Origin: JBGAQP01 sp044220635 | GTDB taxonomy: Bacteria > Pseudomonadota > Gammaproteobacteria > Burkholderiales > Usitatibacteraceae | Assembly: GCA_044220635.1 (NCBI GenBank) | Contig: JBGAQP010000034.1 | Coordinates: 1-30,897, forward strand | DNA: 30,897 nucleotides | Direction: 5' to 3' | Part shown: positions 20,054 through 28,080 of the stretch, one piece after another | Layout: every line of letters starts with the position of its first letter | Numbering within the stretch: the stretch's first letter is position 1 | Notes under the pieces: generated by a model | The model's input: only the letters and a program-made list of their open reading frames with translations | Told to the model about the DNA's origin: nothing | Database searches by the model: none | Position numbers and translations under genes: made by a program

Positions 20054-21136
20054 ATGGCCACCGCCGCCCCCACCCCCCGCCGCGCGATCGAGTCCGGCGT
20101 GCCGGACAACAAGCCGTTCCTGCACCCGACGCTCGCGAAGAACTACGGCAACTGGAAGTACCACGACCGGCCGCGCCCCGGCGTGCTCCACCACGTCTCG
20201 CACGCCGGCGAGGAGGTGTGGAGCGTGCGCGCGGGCACCCAGCGCCAGATGGACGTGCACACGATCCGCAAGCTCTGCGACATCGCCGACCAGTTCGCCG
20301 AAGGCCACGTGCGCTTCACCATCCGCTCGAACATCGAGTTCATGGTGGCCGACCCGAAGAAGGTCGACCCCCTGATCGCGGTGCTGCAGAAGAACGGCTT
20401 CCCGGTGGGCGGCACGGGCAACTCCGTGACGATGATCGCGCACACGCAGGGGTGGCTGCACTGCGACATCCCGGGCACCGACGCCTCCGGCGCGGTGAAG
20501 GCCCTCATGGACGACCTGCACCAGGAGTTCGTCCGCGAGGAGATGCCCAACCGGGTGCACATCTCCACCTCGTGCTGCGAGATCAACTGCGGCGGCCAGG
20601 CCGACATCGCGATCATCATCCAGCACACGAAGCCGCCGAAGATCAACCACGACCTCGTGGCGAACGTCTGCGAGCGCCCCGCCGTGGTGGCGCGCTGCCC
20701 CGTGGCGGCGATCCGCCCGGCGCTGGTGAACGGCAAGCCCTCGCTCGAGGTCGACGAGAAGAAGTGCATCTGCTGCGGCGCGTGCTATCCCCCGTGCCCG
20801 CCGATGCAGATCAACGACCCGGAGTTCTCGAAGTTCGCGATCTGGGTCGGCGGCAAGAACTCCAACGCCCGCGGCAAGCCCACCTTCATGAAGATGGTGG
20901 CCTCCGGCATCCCGAACAACCCGCCGCGCTGGCCCGAGGTCTCCGAGGTGGTGAAGAAGATCCTCTTCACCTACAAGGAGGACGCCCGCCCCTGGGAGCG
21001 CGTCTCCGACTGGGTCGAGAGGATCGGCTGGCCGCGCTTCTTCGAGAGGACGGGGCTGCCGTTCACCAAGTACCTGATCGACGACTGGCGCGGCTCGCGG
21101 TCGAACCTCAACGCCTCGACGCACATCCGCTTCTAG
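20054..21136 (+). CDS. dsrB: Dissimilatory sulfite reductase subunit beta
   Basis: A 360-residue beta subunit forming the alpha2beta2 enzyme with DsrA. The siroheme/cluster segment HISTSCCEINCGGQADIAI occurs around residues 171-189. The ferredoxin domain has the motif KKCICCGACYPPCPPMQI (about 236-253) with C-x2-C-x2-C-x3-C spacing. The end YLIDDWRGSRSNLNASTHIRF is the normal C-terminus of the family, in which DsrC docks between the subunits. ATG 20054 follows dsrA by 21 bases with a GGAGA ribosome-binding site. Length and domain order are normal and no key cysteine is missing. Confidence 0.98.
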   Translation: MATAAPTPRRAIESGVPDNKPFLHPTLAKNYGNWKYHDRPRPGVLHHVSHAGEEVWSVRAGTQRQMDVHTIRKLCDIADQFAEGHVRFTIRSNIEFMVADPKKVDPLIAVLQKNGFPVGGTGNSVTMIAHTQGWLHCDIPGTDASGAVKALMDDLHQEFVREEMPNRVHISTSCCEINCGGQADIAIIIQHTKPPKINHDLVANVCERPAVVARCPVAAIRPALVNGKPSLEVDEKKCICCGACYPPCPPMQINDPEFSKFAIWVGGKNSNARGKPTFMKMVASGIPNNPPRWPEVSEVVKKILFTYKEDARPWERVSDWVERIGWPRFFERTGLPFTKYLIDDWRGSRSNLNASTHIRF

Positions 21137-21151
21137 GGAAGGACCGGCGGC

Positions 21152-21511
21152 ATGAAGATCGGCGTCCTCGTGAACGAGGGACCCTACCAGCACCAGTCGA
21201 GCGACACGGCCTACCTCTTCTGCCGCGCGGCGATCGAGGCGGGGCACCAGATCGAGCGCGTGTTCTTCTACCACGACGGGGTGAACAACGCGACCCGGCT
21301 GACCGAGCCGCCCCAGGACGACCGCAACGTCGTGCAGCGCTGGGCGAAGCTCGCCGAGGAGCACGGCGTGGACCTCGTGGTGTGCGTGGCGGCGGCGCTG
21401 CGCCGCGGGATCGTCGAGGACAACCTCGCCAAGGGATTCCGGATCTCGGGCCTCGGCCAGCTCGTCGAGTCGGCGATCCTCTCCGACCGCCTCGTCGTCT
21501 TCGGGGATTAG
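21152..21511 (+). CDS. dsrE: Sulfurtransferase DsrE
   Basis: A 119-residue subunit of the DsrE2F2H2 hexamer, homologous to TusD. It receives sulfur from TusA and passes it to DsrC. The essential cysteine is at position 78 (DLVVCVAAALRRG), the same position as described for Allochromatium DsrE. The start MKIGVLVNEGPYQHQSSDTAY is characteristic. Presence of dsrEFH with dsrAB indicates the sulfur-oxidising pathway. It begins 15 bases after dsrB. Confidence 0.97.
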   Translation: MKIGVLVNEGPYQHQSSDTAYLFCRAAIEAGHQIERVFFYHDGVNNATRLTEPPQDDRNVVQRWAKLAEEHGVDLVVCVAAALRRGIVEDNLAKGFRISGLGQLVESAILSDRLVVFGD

Positions 21512-21519
21512 GGGACCGC

Positions 21520-21897
21520 ATGAGCGCCCAGCCCGGAGCCGTCCGCAAGTTCCTCTTCGTCAACCGCAAGGCCCCCTACGGCAGCGTCTACGCGCTCGAG
21601 GGGCTGGAGGTCGTGCTGATCAGCGCGGCCTTCGACCAGGACGTGAGCCTCGCCTTCCTCGACGACGGCGTCTACCAGCTCGCCAAGGGGCAGAACACGA
21701 AGGCGATCGAGGCGAAGAACTTCTCGCCGACCTACCGGGCGCTCGAGGGCTACGACATCGAGAAGCTCTACGTCGAGCGCGAGTCGCTCGAGGCGCGGGG
21801 GCTCGGCGAGGCCGACCTGCTCGTCGACGTGACCGTCGTCTCGACCGCCGAGATGGCCGCGCTCATGGACGAGATGGACGTGATGATCAGCTTCTGA
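21520..21897 (+). CDS. dsrF: Sulfur relay protein DsrF
   Basis: A 125-residue TusC-like subunit of DsrEFH. Landmarks are FLFVNRKAPYGSVYALEGLE (about residues 11-30), SLAFLDDGVYQLAKGQNT (about 43-60) and VVSTAEMAALMDEMDVMISF at the C-terminus. It has no cysteine, which fits its structural role in the hexamer. ATG 21520 lies eight bases after the dsrE stop. The in-frame upstream extension is inside dsrB/dsrE and is a shadow. Confidence 0.96.
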   Translation: MSAQPGAVRKFLFVNRKAPYGSVYALEGLEVVLISAAFDQDVSLAFLDDGVYQLAKGQNTKAIEAKNFSPTYRALEGYDIEKLYVERESLEARGLGEADLLVDVTVVSTAEMAALMDEMDVMISF

Positions 21898-21916
21898 GAA
21901 AGGCACGGGACCCGGG

Positions 21917-22216
21917 ATGCTGCACATCGTGAACAAGTCGCCCGGCGAGCGCACCGCGCTCGCGAGCTGCCTCGCCCACGCGCGCGCCGGCCACGCGGTG
22001 CTGCTGATCGAGGACGCGGTCTATGCCGCCACGCGCGGGCACGCGGCCGCGGCCGCGCTGGCCGCGGCGGCCGCGACGGTCAAGGTCTATGTGCTCGCCC
22101 CGGACCTCGAGGCGCGCGCGCGCGCCGGGGCCCTGATCGAGGGCGTGGTCCCGGTCGACTACAAGGGCTTCGTGGAGCTCGTGGCCCAGCATCCGCGCGT
22201 CCAGTCCTGGCTGTAG
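21917..22216 (+). CDS. dsrH: Sulfur relay protein DsrH
   Basis: A 99-residue TusB-like subunit of DsrEFH, starting MLHIVNKSPGERTALASCLA. The cysteine is C18, close to C20 described in Allochromatium DsrH. LLIEDAVYAATRG and the end VELVAQHPRVQSWL are family features. An alanine-rich run (about residues 43-53) is an unusual but conservative expansion in a helix. It starts 19 bases after dsrF. Confidence 0.95.
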   Translation: MLHIVNKSPGERTALASCLAHARAGHAVLLIEDAVYAATRGHAAAAALAAAAATVKVYVLAPDLEARARAGALIEGVVPVDYKGFVELVAQHPRVQSWL

Positions 22217-22268
22217 GGCGCCGCGACGAACACCGCAATCGGAAAACAAGGCAACGAAAGGAGAGACG

Positions 22269-22601
22269 ATGGGCATCGACGTGAACGGCAAGAGCTACGA
22301 GACCGACGAAGAGGGCTACCTGGTCAACCTCGGCGAATGGAACGAGGACATCGCGGGCGCCATCGCCAAGGCGGAGAACATCGACATGACCCCCAACCAC
22401 TGGGAGGTCGTGAACTTCCTGCGCGACTACTACAACGAGTACCAGATCGCCCCGGCGGTGCGCGTGCTCACCAAGGCGATCGGCAAGAAGCTCGGTCCCG
22501 AGAAGGGCAGCAACCAGTACCTGTACGAGCTCTTCCCGTACGGCCCCGCGAAGCAGGCCTGCAAGATCGCGGGCCTGCCCAAGCCCACCGGCTGCGTCTG
22601 A
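22269..22601 (+). CDS. dsrC: Sulfur carrier DsrC with both redox cysteines
   Basis: A 110-residue sulfur-carrier protein, substrate of DsrAB and of the DsrMKJOP complex. The flexible C-terminal arm has both active cysteines: C98 (KQACK) and penultimate C109 (TGCV), separated by ten residues. The core carries NHWEVVNFLRDYYNEYQIAP and LYELFPYGPAKQ. This contrasts with the cysteine-less paralogue at 9279. The strong ribosome-binding site AAAGGAGAG precedes ATG 22269. A 52-base gap before it and a hairpin after it are consistent with dsrC mRNA being made at higher levels than its neighbours. Confidence 0.98.
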   Translation: MGIDVNGKSYETDEEGYLVNLGEWNEDIAGAIAKAENIDMTPNHWEVVNFLRDYYNEYQIAPAVRVLTKAIGKKLGPEKGSNQYLYELFPYGPAKQACKIAGLPKPTGCV

Positions 22602-22610
22602 GGCGCGAGG

Positions 22611-22628
22611 GCGGCGCGAGCGCGCCGC
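22611..22628 (+). promoter_or_regulatory. GC hairpin between dsrC and dsrM
   Basis: GCGGCGC (22611-22617) and GCGCCGC (22622-22628) form a seven-base-pair stem with a GAGC loop. It begins ten bases after the dsrC stop, and there is no T-tract. It may stabilise the upstream dsrC message or attenuate read-through into dsrMK. Confidence 0.4.
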
Positions 22629-22665
22629 TCCTCCCGGCCCCCGTGTCGGCTCCCCTCCCGGCCTG

Positions 22666-23391
22666 ATGTTCGCCGCCTTCTATGCCGCGCTCTTCTGGTT
22701 CGCCGCGACGGTGCTCGCGGCGGGCCTCGCGTGGCGCTGCGCCGAGTACGCGCGCACGCCCGCGCCGCTGAAGATCCCCACGACGCCCGCGCCGACGACC
22801 CGGAGCGGCGTGGCGCTGCGACTCGCGCGCGAGGTGGTGCTCTTCGAGAGCCTGTTCAAGGCGAACCTCTGGATCTGGCTCTTCGGCTGGACCTTCCACG
22901 CCGCGCTCCTGGTCGTCCTCCTGCGCCACCTGCGCTACTTCACCGAGCCCGCCTGGGGCTGGGTGGCCTGGATCCAGCCCTTCGGCGTCTACGCGGGCTT
23001 CGCCATGGCCGCGGGCCTCGCGGGCCTGTGGGCGCGGCGCTTCCTCGTCGATCGCATCCGCTACATCTCGACGCCCTCCGACCACCTGATGCTCGCCCTC
23101 CTGCTCGCGATCGCCGGCACGGGCCTCGCGATGAAGTACCTCGCCCACACCGACGTGGTCGCCGTGAAGGCCTTCTTCCTCGGGCTCCTCGTGCTCGAGG
23201 TCCGCGCGCTGCCGGCCGACCCGCTGCTCGGCGCGCACCTGGCGCTCGTCGCGGCGCTGATGCTCGTCTTCCCGTTCTCCAAGCTCCTGCACGCGCCGGG
23301 CCTCTTCTTCAGCCCCGGGCGCAACCAGGCCGACGACCCGCGCGAGGCCCGCCACCTGGCGGACTGGGCCGCGCGCCTCGAGCGCAACTAG
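22666..23391 (+). CDS. dsrM: DsrM, haem b membrane subunit of DsrMKJOP
   Basis: A 241-residue integral membrane protein of the NarI-like cytochrome b family. It connects quinones with the cytoplasmic DsrK subunit. About five membrane spans are seen: near residues 4-24, 70-90, 105-125, 145-165 and 185-210. Histidines suited to bind haem occur in the spans (GWTFHAALLV, LGAHLALVAA). The segment PFSKLLHAPGLFFSPGRNQADD near the C-terminus is typical. The proposed ATG 22666 lies 64 bases after dsrC and gives a short N-terminus before the first span. DsrM length varies among sulfur oxidisers, so this form may be on the short side. Confidence 0.93.
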   Translation: MFAAFYAALFWFAATVLAAGLAWRCAEYARTPAPLKIPTTPAPTTRSGVALRLAREVVLFESLFKANLWIWLFGWTFHAALLVVLLRHLRYFTEPAWGWVAWIQPFGVYAGFAMAAGLAGLWARRFLVDRIRYISTPSDHLMLALLLAIAGTGLAMKYLAHTDVVAVKAFFLGLLVLEVRALPADPLLGAHLALVAALMLVFPFSKLLHAPGLFFSPGRNQADDPREARHLADWAARLERN

Positions 23392-23393
23392 CC

Positions 23394-24920
23394 GTGGCCG
23401 ACGTCACCGCACCCCCGCTGCGCGAGTTCCCGGTCCCGCCCCGGCTCAGCCCCGGTGCCATGGCCGAGTCGAAGCCCTACGTCGCGAACGAGAAGATGCA
23501 GGAGGCGATCGGTTTCCCCGCGAAGCTCGTCGACGACTGGCACGACCAGGCGATCGCGAAGCTGGGCGAGCTCACGGGCAAGTACCGATCGCTCCGGGTG
23601 TACCTCGACGCCTGCGTGCACTGCGGCGCGTGCACCGACAAGTGCCATTACTTCCTCGGCACCGGGGACCCCAAGAACATGCCGGTCGCGCGCCAGGAGC
23701 TGATGCGCGGCGTCTACCGGCGCCATTTCACGCTCGCCGGCAGGCTCTTCCCGAAGCTCGTCGGCGCCCGCGAGCTCACGAAGGACGTGCTCGACGACTG
23801 GTACAAGTACTACAACCAGTGCTCCGAGTGCCGGCGCTGCTCGGTCTTCTGCCCCTACGGGATCGACACCGCCGAGGTGACGATGGCGGCCAAGGAGATC
23901 CTCGACTCGATCGGCTACGGGCAGAAGTACACGAACGAGATCATCGGCAAGGTCCACCGGATCGGCAACAACCTGGGCCTTCCGGGCCCGGCGCTCGCCG
24001 ACACCCTCCAGGGCCTCGAGGAGGACGTGAAGGAGGAGACCGGCCAGGACGTGCGCTTCCCGCTCGACGAGAAGGGCGCCGAGGTGCTGCTCGTCACCCC
24101 CTCGGCGGACTTCTTCGCCGAGCCCCACGTCGACAGCCTCATCGGCTACGCGAAGGTCTTCCACGCCGCGGGGATCCGCTGGACGCTTTCCTCGCACGCC
24201 TCCGAGGCGGGCAACTTCGGCCTGTTCATCGGCAACTACGAGCAGCTGCGCGCGATCGCGCTCCGGATCCGCGAGGCGGCGCTCGAGCTGGGCGTCAAGC
24301 GCATCGTCGTGGGCGAATGCGGCCACGCCTGGCGCGTGGCCTACAGCTTCTGGAACACCCTCGCGGGCATCGGCTCGGGGGCGACGGACCCGTTCGCGCG
24401 GCAGCTCCAGGCGCAGCTCGACCACCGCTACCGGCAGCCGACGCACATCTGCGAGCTCACCTGGGACCTGGTCCGGCAGGGCGCGCTCGTCCTCGACCGG
24501 GAGGCCAACGACCACCGCGTGGTCACCTTCCACGACTCGTGCAACGTCGCGCGGGCCTCCCGCATGGGAGACGAGCCCGGCGGGCAGTTCGAGATCCCGC
24601 GCGCGCTCGTGCGCGCCGTGTGCAACAAGGTCGTCGAGATGCGCCCGGACACGACCCGCGAGGCGACCTTCTGCTGCGGCGGGGGCGGGGGGCTGCTCAC
24701 CGACGAGCTCCTCGACCTGCGCGTGAAGGGGGCGCTGCCGCGGATGGAAGCGTTGCGCGAGGTGGCCGACTCCCACGGCGTGAACTTCCTCGCGACGATC
24801 TGCGCGATCTGCAAGGCGCAGTTCACCAAGGTCCTTCCCTACTACGGATTCAACCGCGGCATGGTCGGCGGCGTCCACCAGCTGGTGAGCACCGCCATCC
24901 GCCTCGGCGCGAAGAGCTAG
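23394..24920 (+). CDS. dsrK: DsrK, HdrD-like iron-sulfur catalytic subunit of DsrMKJOP
   Basis: A 508-residue cytoplasmic iron-sulfur protein proposed to act on DsrC disulfide or trisulfide. There are two [4Fe-4S] motifs in the first third (CVHCGACTDKC and CSECRRCSVFCPYG). HdrD-like CCG-domain cysteines follow: FHDSCNVARASRMG, the double cysteine in FCCGGGGGL, and ICAICKAQF. Together these form the non-cubane catalytic site. The start used is GTG 23394, two bases after the dsrM stop, which leaves a Pro-rich leader. ATG 23460 (MAESKPYVANEKM) is an equally possible start without loss of conserved sequence. In-frame sequence further upstream is a shadow of dsrM. Confidence 0.95.
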   Translation: MADVTAPPLREFPVPPRLSPGAMAESKPYVANEKMQEAIGFPAKLVDDWHDQAIAKLGELTGKYRSLRVYLDACVHCGACTDKCHYFLGTGDPKNMPVARQELMRGVYRRHFTLAGRLFPKLVGARELTKDVLDDWYKYYNQCSECRRCSVFCPYGIDTAEVTMAAKEILDSIGYGQKYTNEIIGKVHRIGNNLGLPGPALADTLQGLEEDVKEETGQDVRFPLDEKGAEVLLVTPSADFFAEPHVDSLIGYAKVFHAAGIRWTLSSHASEAGNFGLFIGNYEQLRAIALRIREAALELGVKRIVVGECGHAWRVAYSFWNTLAGIGSGATDPFARQLQAQLDHRYRQPTHICELTWDLVRQGALVLDREANDHRVVTFHDSCNVARASRMGDEPGGQFEIPRALVRAVCNKVVEMRPDTTREATFCCGGGGGLLTDELLDLRVKGALPRMEALREVADSHGVNFLATICAICKAQFTKVLPYYGFNRGMVGGVHQLVSTAIRLGAKS

Positions 24921-24960
24921 CGACGCATCCCAACCCAACCCGCACGACACAGAGGATCCC

Positions 24961-26919
24961 GTGGCCACCAATCCCCAGGACAGCAAGCCCGGCACCGCGC
25001 TCACCTACCGCCGGTACAAGGACGGAGACTCCCGGCCGCCCGCCTGGCAGGAAGTGATCTTCCAGGCCTCGTGGTCGCACAAGTGCCCGACCTACATCCA
25101 GTCGACGCCGCCCTGCCAGGGCAGCTGCCCCTCGGGCGAGGACATCCGCGGGTGGCTGCAGATCGCGCGCGGCACCGAGAAGCCGCCGCAGGGCGTGGCC
25201 TGGCAGGAGTACGCCTGGCGCCGGCTCACCGAGGCGAATCCCTTCCCCTCGGTCATGGGGCGGGTGTGCCCCGCGCCCTGCGAGACGGGCTGCAACCGCA
25301 ACGAGGTCGAGGACCACGTCGGCATCAACTCCGTCGAGCATTTCCTCGGCGAGTACGCGATCGCCAACAAGCTCGCCTACCGCAAGCCCGAGGTGTCCAC
25401 CGGCAAGAAGGTCGCGGTGCTCGGCGGCGGGCCCGCGGGGCTCTCGTGCGCCTACCAGCTCGCGCTGAAGGGCCACGCGGTCACGATCTTCGACGAGCAC
25501 GAGCTGCTCGGCGGCATGATGCGCTACGGCATCCCGGGATTCCGCACGCCGCGCGAGGTCCTCGACGCGGAGATCCAGCGCATCCTCGACCTCGGGGTGC
25601 AAACGCGCATGAAGTGCCGCGTGGGCACCGACGTGAGCCTCGAGCAGGTCCGCAAGGACTACGACGCCGTGTTCCTCGGCATGGGCGCGCAGGGCGGGCG
25701 GGCGCTGCCCGTGGCCGACTCCCAGGCGCCCAACGTGGTGACGGCGACCGCGTTCCTGAAGGCCTTCAACGACGGGCGGCTGCGCCACGTCGGCAAGCGC
25801 GTGGTCGTGGTCGGCGGGGGCGACACCTCGATCGACGTGGCCACGGTCGCACGGCGCCTCGGGCACATCGCGCACGCGAAGCCCACGGACTTCGAGGGGG
25901 CCATCGCCGGGCACATGGCGAGCGACGTCGCCCACGTCTCCGCCAAGCAGGGAGCGGAGGTGACGCTCACCTCCGTGTTCCCCGTCGACAGGATGCAGGC
26001 CAACAAGCACGAGGTCGAGCAGGCCGCCGCCGAGGGCATCGAGATCCGCGGCGGCTTCGCGCCCGTGGCCGTCGTGAAGGGCCCGGACGGCCGCGCGACG
26101 GCGCTGCGCGTGGCGCAGTGCGAGGCGAAGTTCGTGGGCCCGCGGCTCGAGATCACGATGAAGCCCGGCACCGAGGTGGACCTCCCCGCGGACCTCATCG
26201 TCTCGGCCATCGGCCAGTCGGTGGACTTCACCGGCCTCGAGGAGTTCGACAACGGCAAGGGCGCGGTCACGGCGGACCGCAACTACCAGGTCGCGGGCAA
26301 ACCCGGCACCTTCGCGGGCGGCGACGTGCTGCGCCCGCACCTGCTCACCACGGCCATCGGCCACGGCGCGATCGCGGCGGACGGCATCGACCGGTTCCTG
26401 CGCGGCGAGGCGCTCGAGAAGCGCCCGAAGATCGACGTGCACCAGTTCGACCTCGTGCGCAAGATGCTCGAGAAGGGCCTTCCCGTCGAGAAGGCGACCG
26501 AACCCATGCACGGGACCTGCGATTCGAAGGCGGCGGTGCACAACTACGACAACCGTTCCGACCGGCACGTGATCACCCACGAGGAGCTCTTCCTCGGGCA
26601 CTTCAGCTACACGGAGCGGCTCAAGCGCAAGTTCGTCACGCTCACCAAGGAGACGGCGCTGGGCAACTTCGAGGAGCGCCTGGGCGTGCTCTCGGAGGCC
26701 GAGGCCGTGGCCGAGGCCAAGCGCTGCATGAGCTGCGGCCTGTGCTTCGAGTGCGACAACTGCGTGGTCTACTGCCCGCAGACCGCTGTGTTCAAGGTGA
26801 AGAAGACCCAGAGCACGACCGGCCGCTACGTCGACACCGACTACGACAAGTGCATCGGTTGCCATATCTGCAAGGATGTCTGCCCGACGGGCTACATCCA
26901 GATGGGGCTCGGGGAATAG
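24961..26919 (+). CDS. dsrL: DsrL, NAD(P)H-linked iron-sulfur flavoprotein
   Basis: A 652-residue flavoprotein of the glutamate-synthase small-subunit type. In sulfur oxidisers it takes electrons from DsrAB and reduces NAD(P)+. The N-terminal cysteine-rich part is CPTYIQSTPPCQGSCPSGED and CPAPCETGCNR. The FAD-binding motif is VAVLGGGPAGLSCAY (about 152-166), and the second nucleotide site is VVVVGGGDTSIDVA (about 281-294). A C-terminal ferredoxin domain has CMSCGLCFECDNCVVYCP and CIGCHICKDVCPTGY. It starts at GTG 24961, 40 bases after dsrK. Its place between dsrK and dsrJ is the classical Allochromatium order. Confidence 0.96.
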   Translation: MATNPQDSKPGTALTYRRYKDGDSRPPAWQEVIFQASWSHKCPTYIQSTPPCQGSCPSGEDIRGWLQIARGTEKPPQGVAWQEYAWRRLTEANPFPSVMGRVCPAPCETGCNRNEVEDHVGINSVEHFLGEYAIANKLAYRKPEVSTGKKVAVLGGGPAGLSCAYQLALKGHAVTIFDEHELLGGMMRYGIPGFRTPREVLDAEIQRILDLGVQTRMKCRVGTDVSLEQVRKDYDAVFLGMGAQGGRALPVADSQAPNVVTATAFLKAFNDGRLRHVGKRVVVVGGGDTSIDVATVARRLGHIAHAKPTDFEGAIAGHMASDVAHVSAKQGAEVTLTSVFPVDRMQANKHEVEQAAAEGIEIRGGFAPVAVVKGPDGRATALRVAQCEAKFVGPRLEITMKPGTEVDLPADLIVSAIGQSVDFTGLEEFDNGKGAVTADRNYQVAGKPGTFAGGDVLRPHLLTTAIGHGAIAADGIDRFLRGEALEKRPKIDVHQFDLVRKMLEKGLPVEKATEPMHGTCDSKAAVHNYDNRSDRHVITHEELFLGHFSYTERLKRKFVTLTKETALGNFEERLGVLSEAEAVAEAKRCMSCGLCFECDNCVVYCPQTAVFKVKKTQSTTGRYVDTDYDKCIGCHICKDVCPTGYIQMGLGE

Positions 26920-26929
26920 GGGCGCCGCC

Positions 26930-27346
26930 ATGGGCCGGGACGCGCTGCTGCGGGGATGCGGGCGCCTCGCGCTCGCCGCGGCGCTCGCCTGCGCCGGGGC
27001 GGGCGTGGCGGGCGAGGGCGCGCGCGCGCCGGGCCCCGCGCTCGACAAGGCGAGGGCCGGGCCCTGCGTCGAGGACCCGAAGCTCATGCGCCGCTCGCAC
27101 ATGGACTTCCTCAAGCACGGCCGCGACGACACGGCCCGGCGCGGCGTGCGCGGCATCCGCCACAGCCTCGCGGGCTGCGTCGACTGCCACGCGAACGCCG
27201 CCGACGGGCGGGTCCTCGGCTCGGAGCGGCACTTCTGCCAGGGCTGCCACAGCTACGCGGCGGTGAAGGTCGACTGCTTCGATTGCCACGCGAGCCGCGC
27301 GCGCACGGCGCCCGAGGCCGCGAAGGTGGCGGGGGACGCGCGGTGA
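26930..27346 (+). CDS. dsrJ: DsrJ, periplasmic trihaem cytochrome c
   Basis: A 138-residue cytochrome with three CxxCH haem sites: C83-C86-H87, C103-C106-H107 and C116-C119-H120. C46 in GPCVEDPKLM is the conserved cysteine known to serve as an unusual His/Cys haem ligand in DsrJ. M53 and H57/H63 are candidate distal ligands. The N-terminal hydrophobic stretch (about residues 12-28) acts as a signal peptide or anchor. ATG 26930 starts ten bases after dsrL. The last codon overlaps dsrO (GTGA). Confidence 0.95.
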   Translation: MGRDALLRGCGRLALAAALACAGAGVAGEGARAPGPALDKARAGPCVEDPKLMRRSHMDFLKHGRDDTARRGVRGIRHSLAGCVDCHANAADGRVLGSERHFCQGCHSYAAVKVDCFDCHASRARTAPEAAKVAGDAR

Positions 27347-28077
27347 ACCCGGTCGACACCCGGCGCCGGGAGTTCCTGGGGGGCGTGTCCGCCGCGATCG
27401 CCGGGATCGCCATCGCCCCTGGCGTGCTGCTCTACGAATACGCCCACGGCAAGAAACCCGGCGAGGCCGCGAGCGCGAAGGTCCGCTGGGGGATGCTGAT
27501 CGACACCACGAAGTGCGCCTCGGGCTGCCGCGCCTGCGTGGACGCCTGCAACACGGAAAACGGCCTGCCGGGGACGACCCGCCCGACGGACGCGCAGTGG
27601 ATCCGCAAGGTGGAGTTGAAGGACCTGAGGAGCGGGGCCACGCTCTCCGCACCCGTCATGTGCCAGCACTGCGCCGACCCGCCCTGCGTGGACGTGTGCC
27701 CGACGGGGGCGTCGTTCAAGCGCGAGGACGGCATCGTGCTGGTCGACCGCCACACCTGCATCGGTTGCCGCTACTGCATGATGGCCTGCCCGTACAAGGC
27801 GAGGAGCTTCGTGCACGAGCCGACGACGGGGCAGAAGCCCGACGTGCCTCGCGGCAAGGGCTGCGTCGAGAGCTGCACGCTGTGCGTGCACAAGGTGGAC
27901 CGGGGCGGCACGCCCTCCTGCGTCGAGGCCTGCGCCGCGCAAGGCCACCGGGCGATCGTCTTCGGCGACCTGAACGATCCCGAAAGCGAGATCGCCCGGC
28001 GCATCCGCGCGGTGGCCACCACCCAGCTGCGCGCGGACCTGCGGCTCGACCCGGGCGTGCGCTACACGGGGCTCTAG
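27343..28077 (+). CDS. dsrO: DsrO, periplasmic iron-sulfur protein with Tat signal
   Basis: A 244-residue ferredoxin-like electron carrier of DsrMKJOP. The twin-arginine motif TRRREFLGG (residues 6-14) precedes a hydrophobic stretch. The cysteine motifs are CASGCRACVDACN, CQHCADPPCVDVCPTG, CIGCRYCMMACPY and CVESCTLCVHK with CVEAC, matching the four-cluster NrfC/PsrB-like pattern. GTG 27343 overlaps the dsrJ stop by four bases. DsrJ and DsrO are periplasmic and pass electrons to or from DsrP. Confidence 0.95.
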   Translation: MNPVDTRRREFLGGVSAAIAGIAIAPGVLLYEYAHGKKPGEAASAKVRWGMLIDTTKCASGCRACVDACNTENGLPGTTRPTDAQWIRKVELKDLRSGATLSAPVMCQHCADPPCVDVCPTGASFKREDGIVLVDRHTCIGCRYCMMACPYKARSFVHEPTTGQKPDVPRGKGCVESCTLCVHKVDRGGTPSCVEACAAQGHRAIVFGDLNDPESEIARRIRAVATTQLRADLRLDPGVRYTGL

Positions 28078-28080
28078 GCC

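Noticed and set aside
18560..21364. 934-codon minus-strand frame opposite dsrAB
   Set aside because: Shadow of dsrA and dsrB; low-complexity composition and no start signals.
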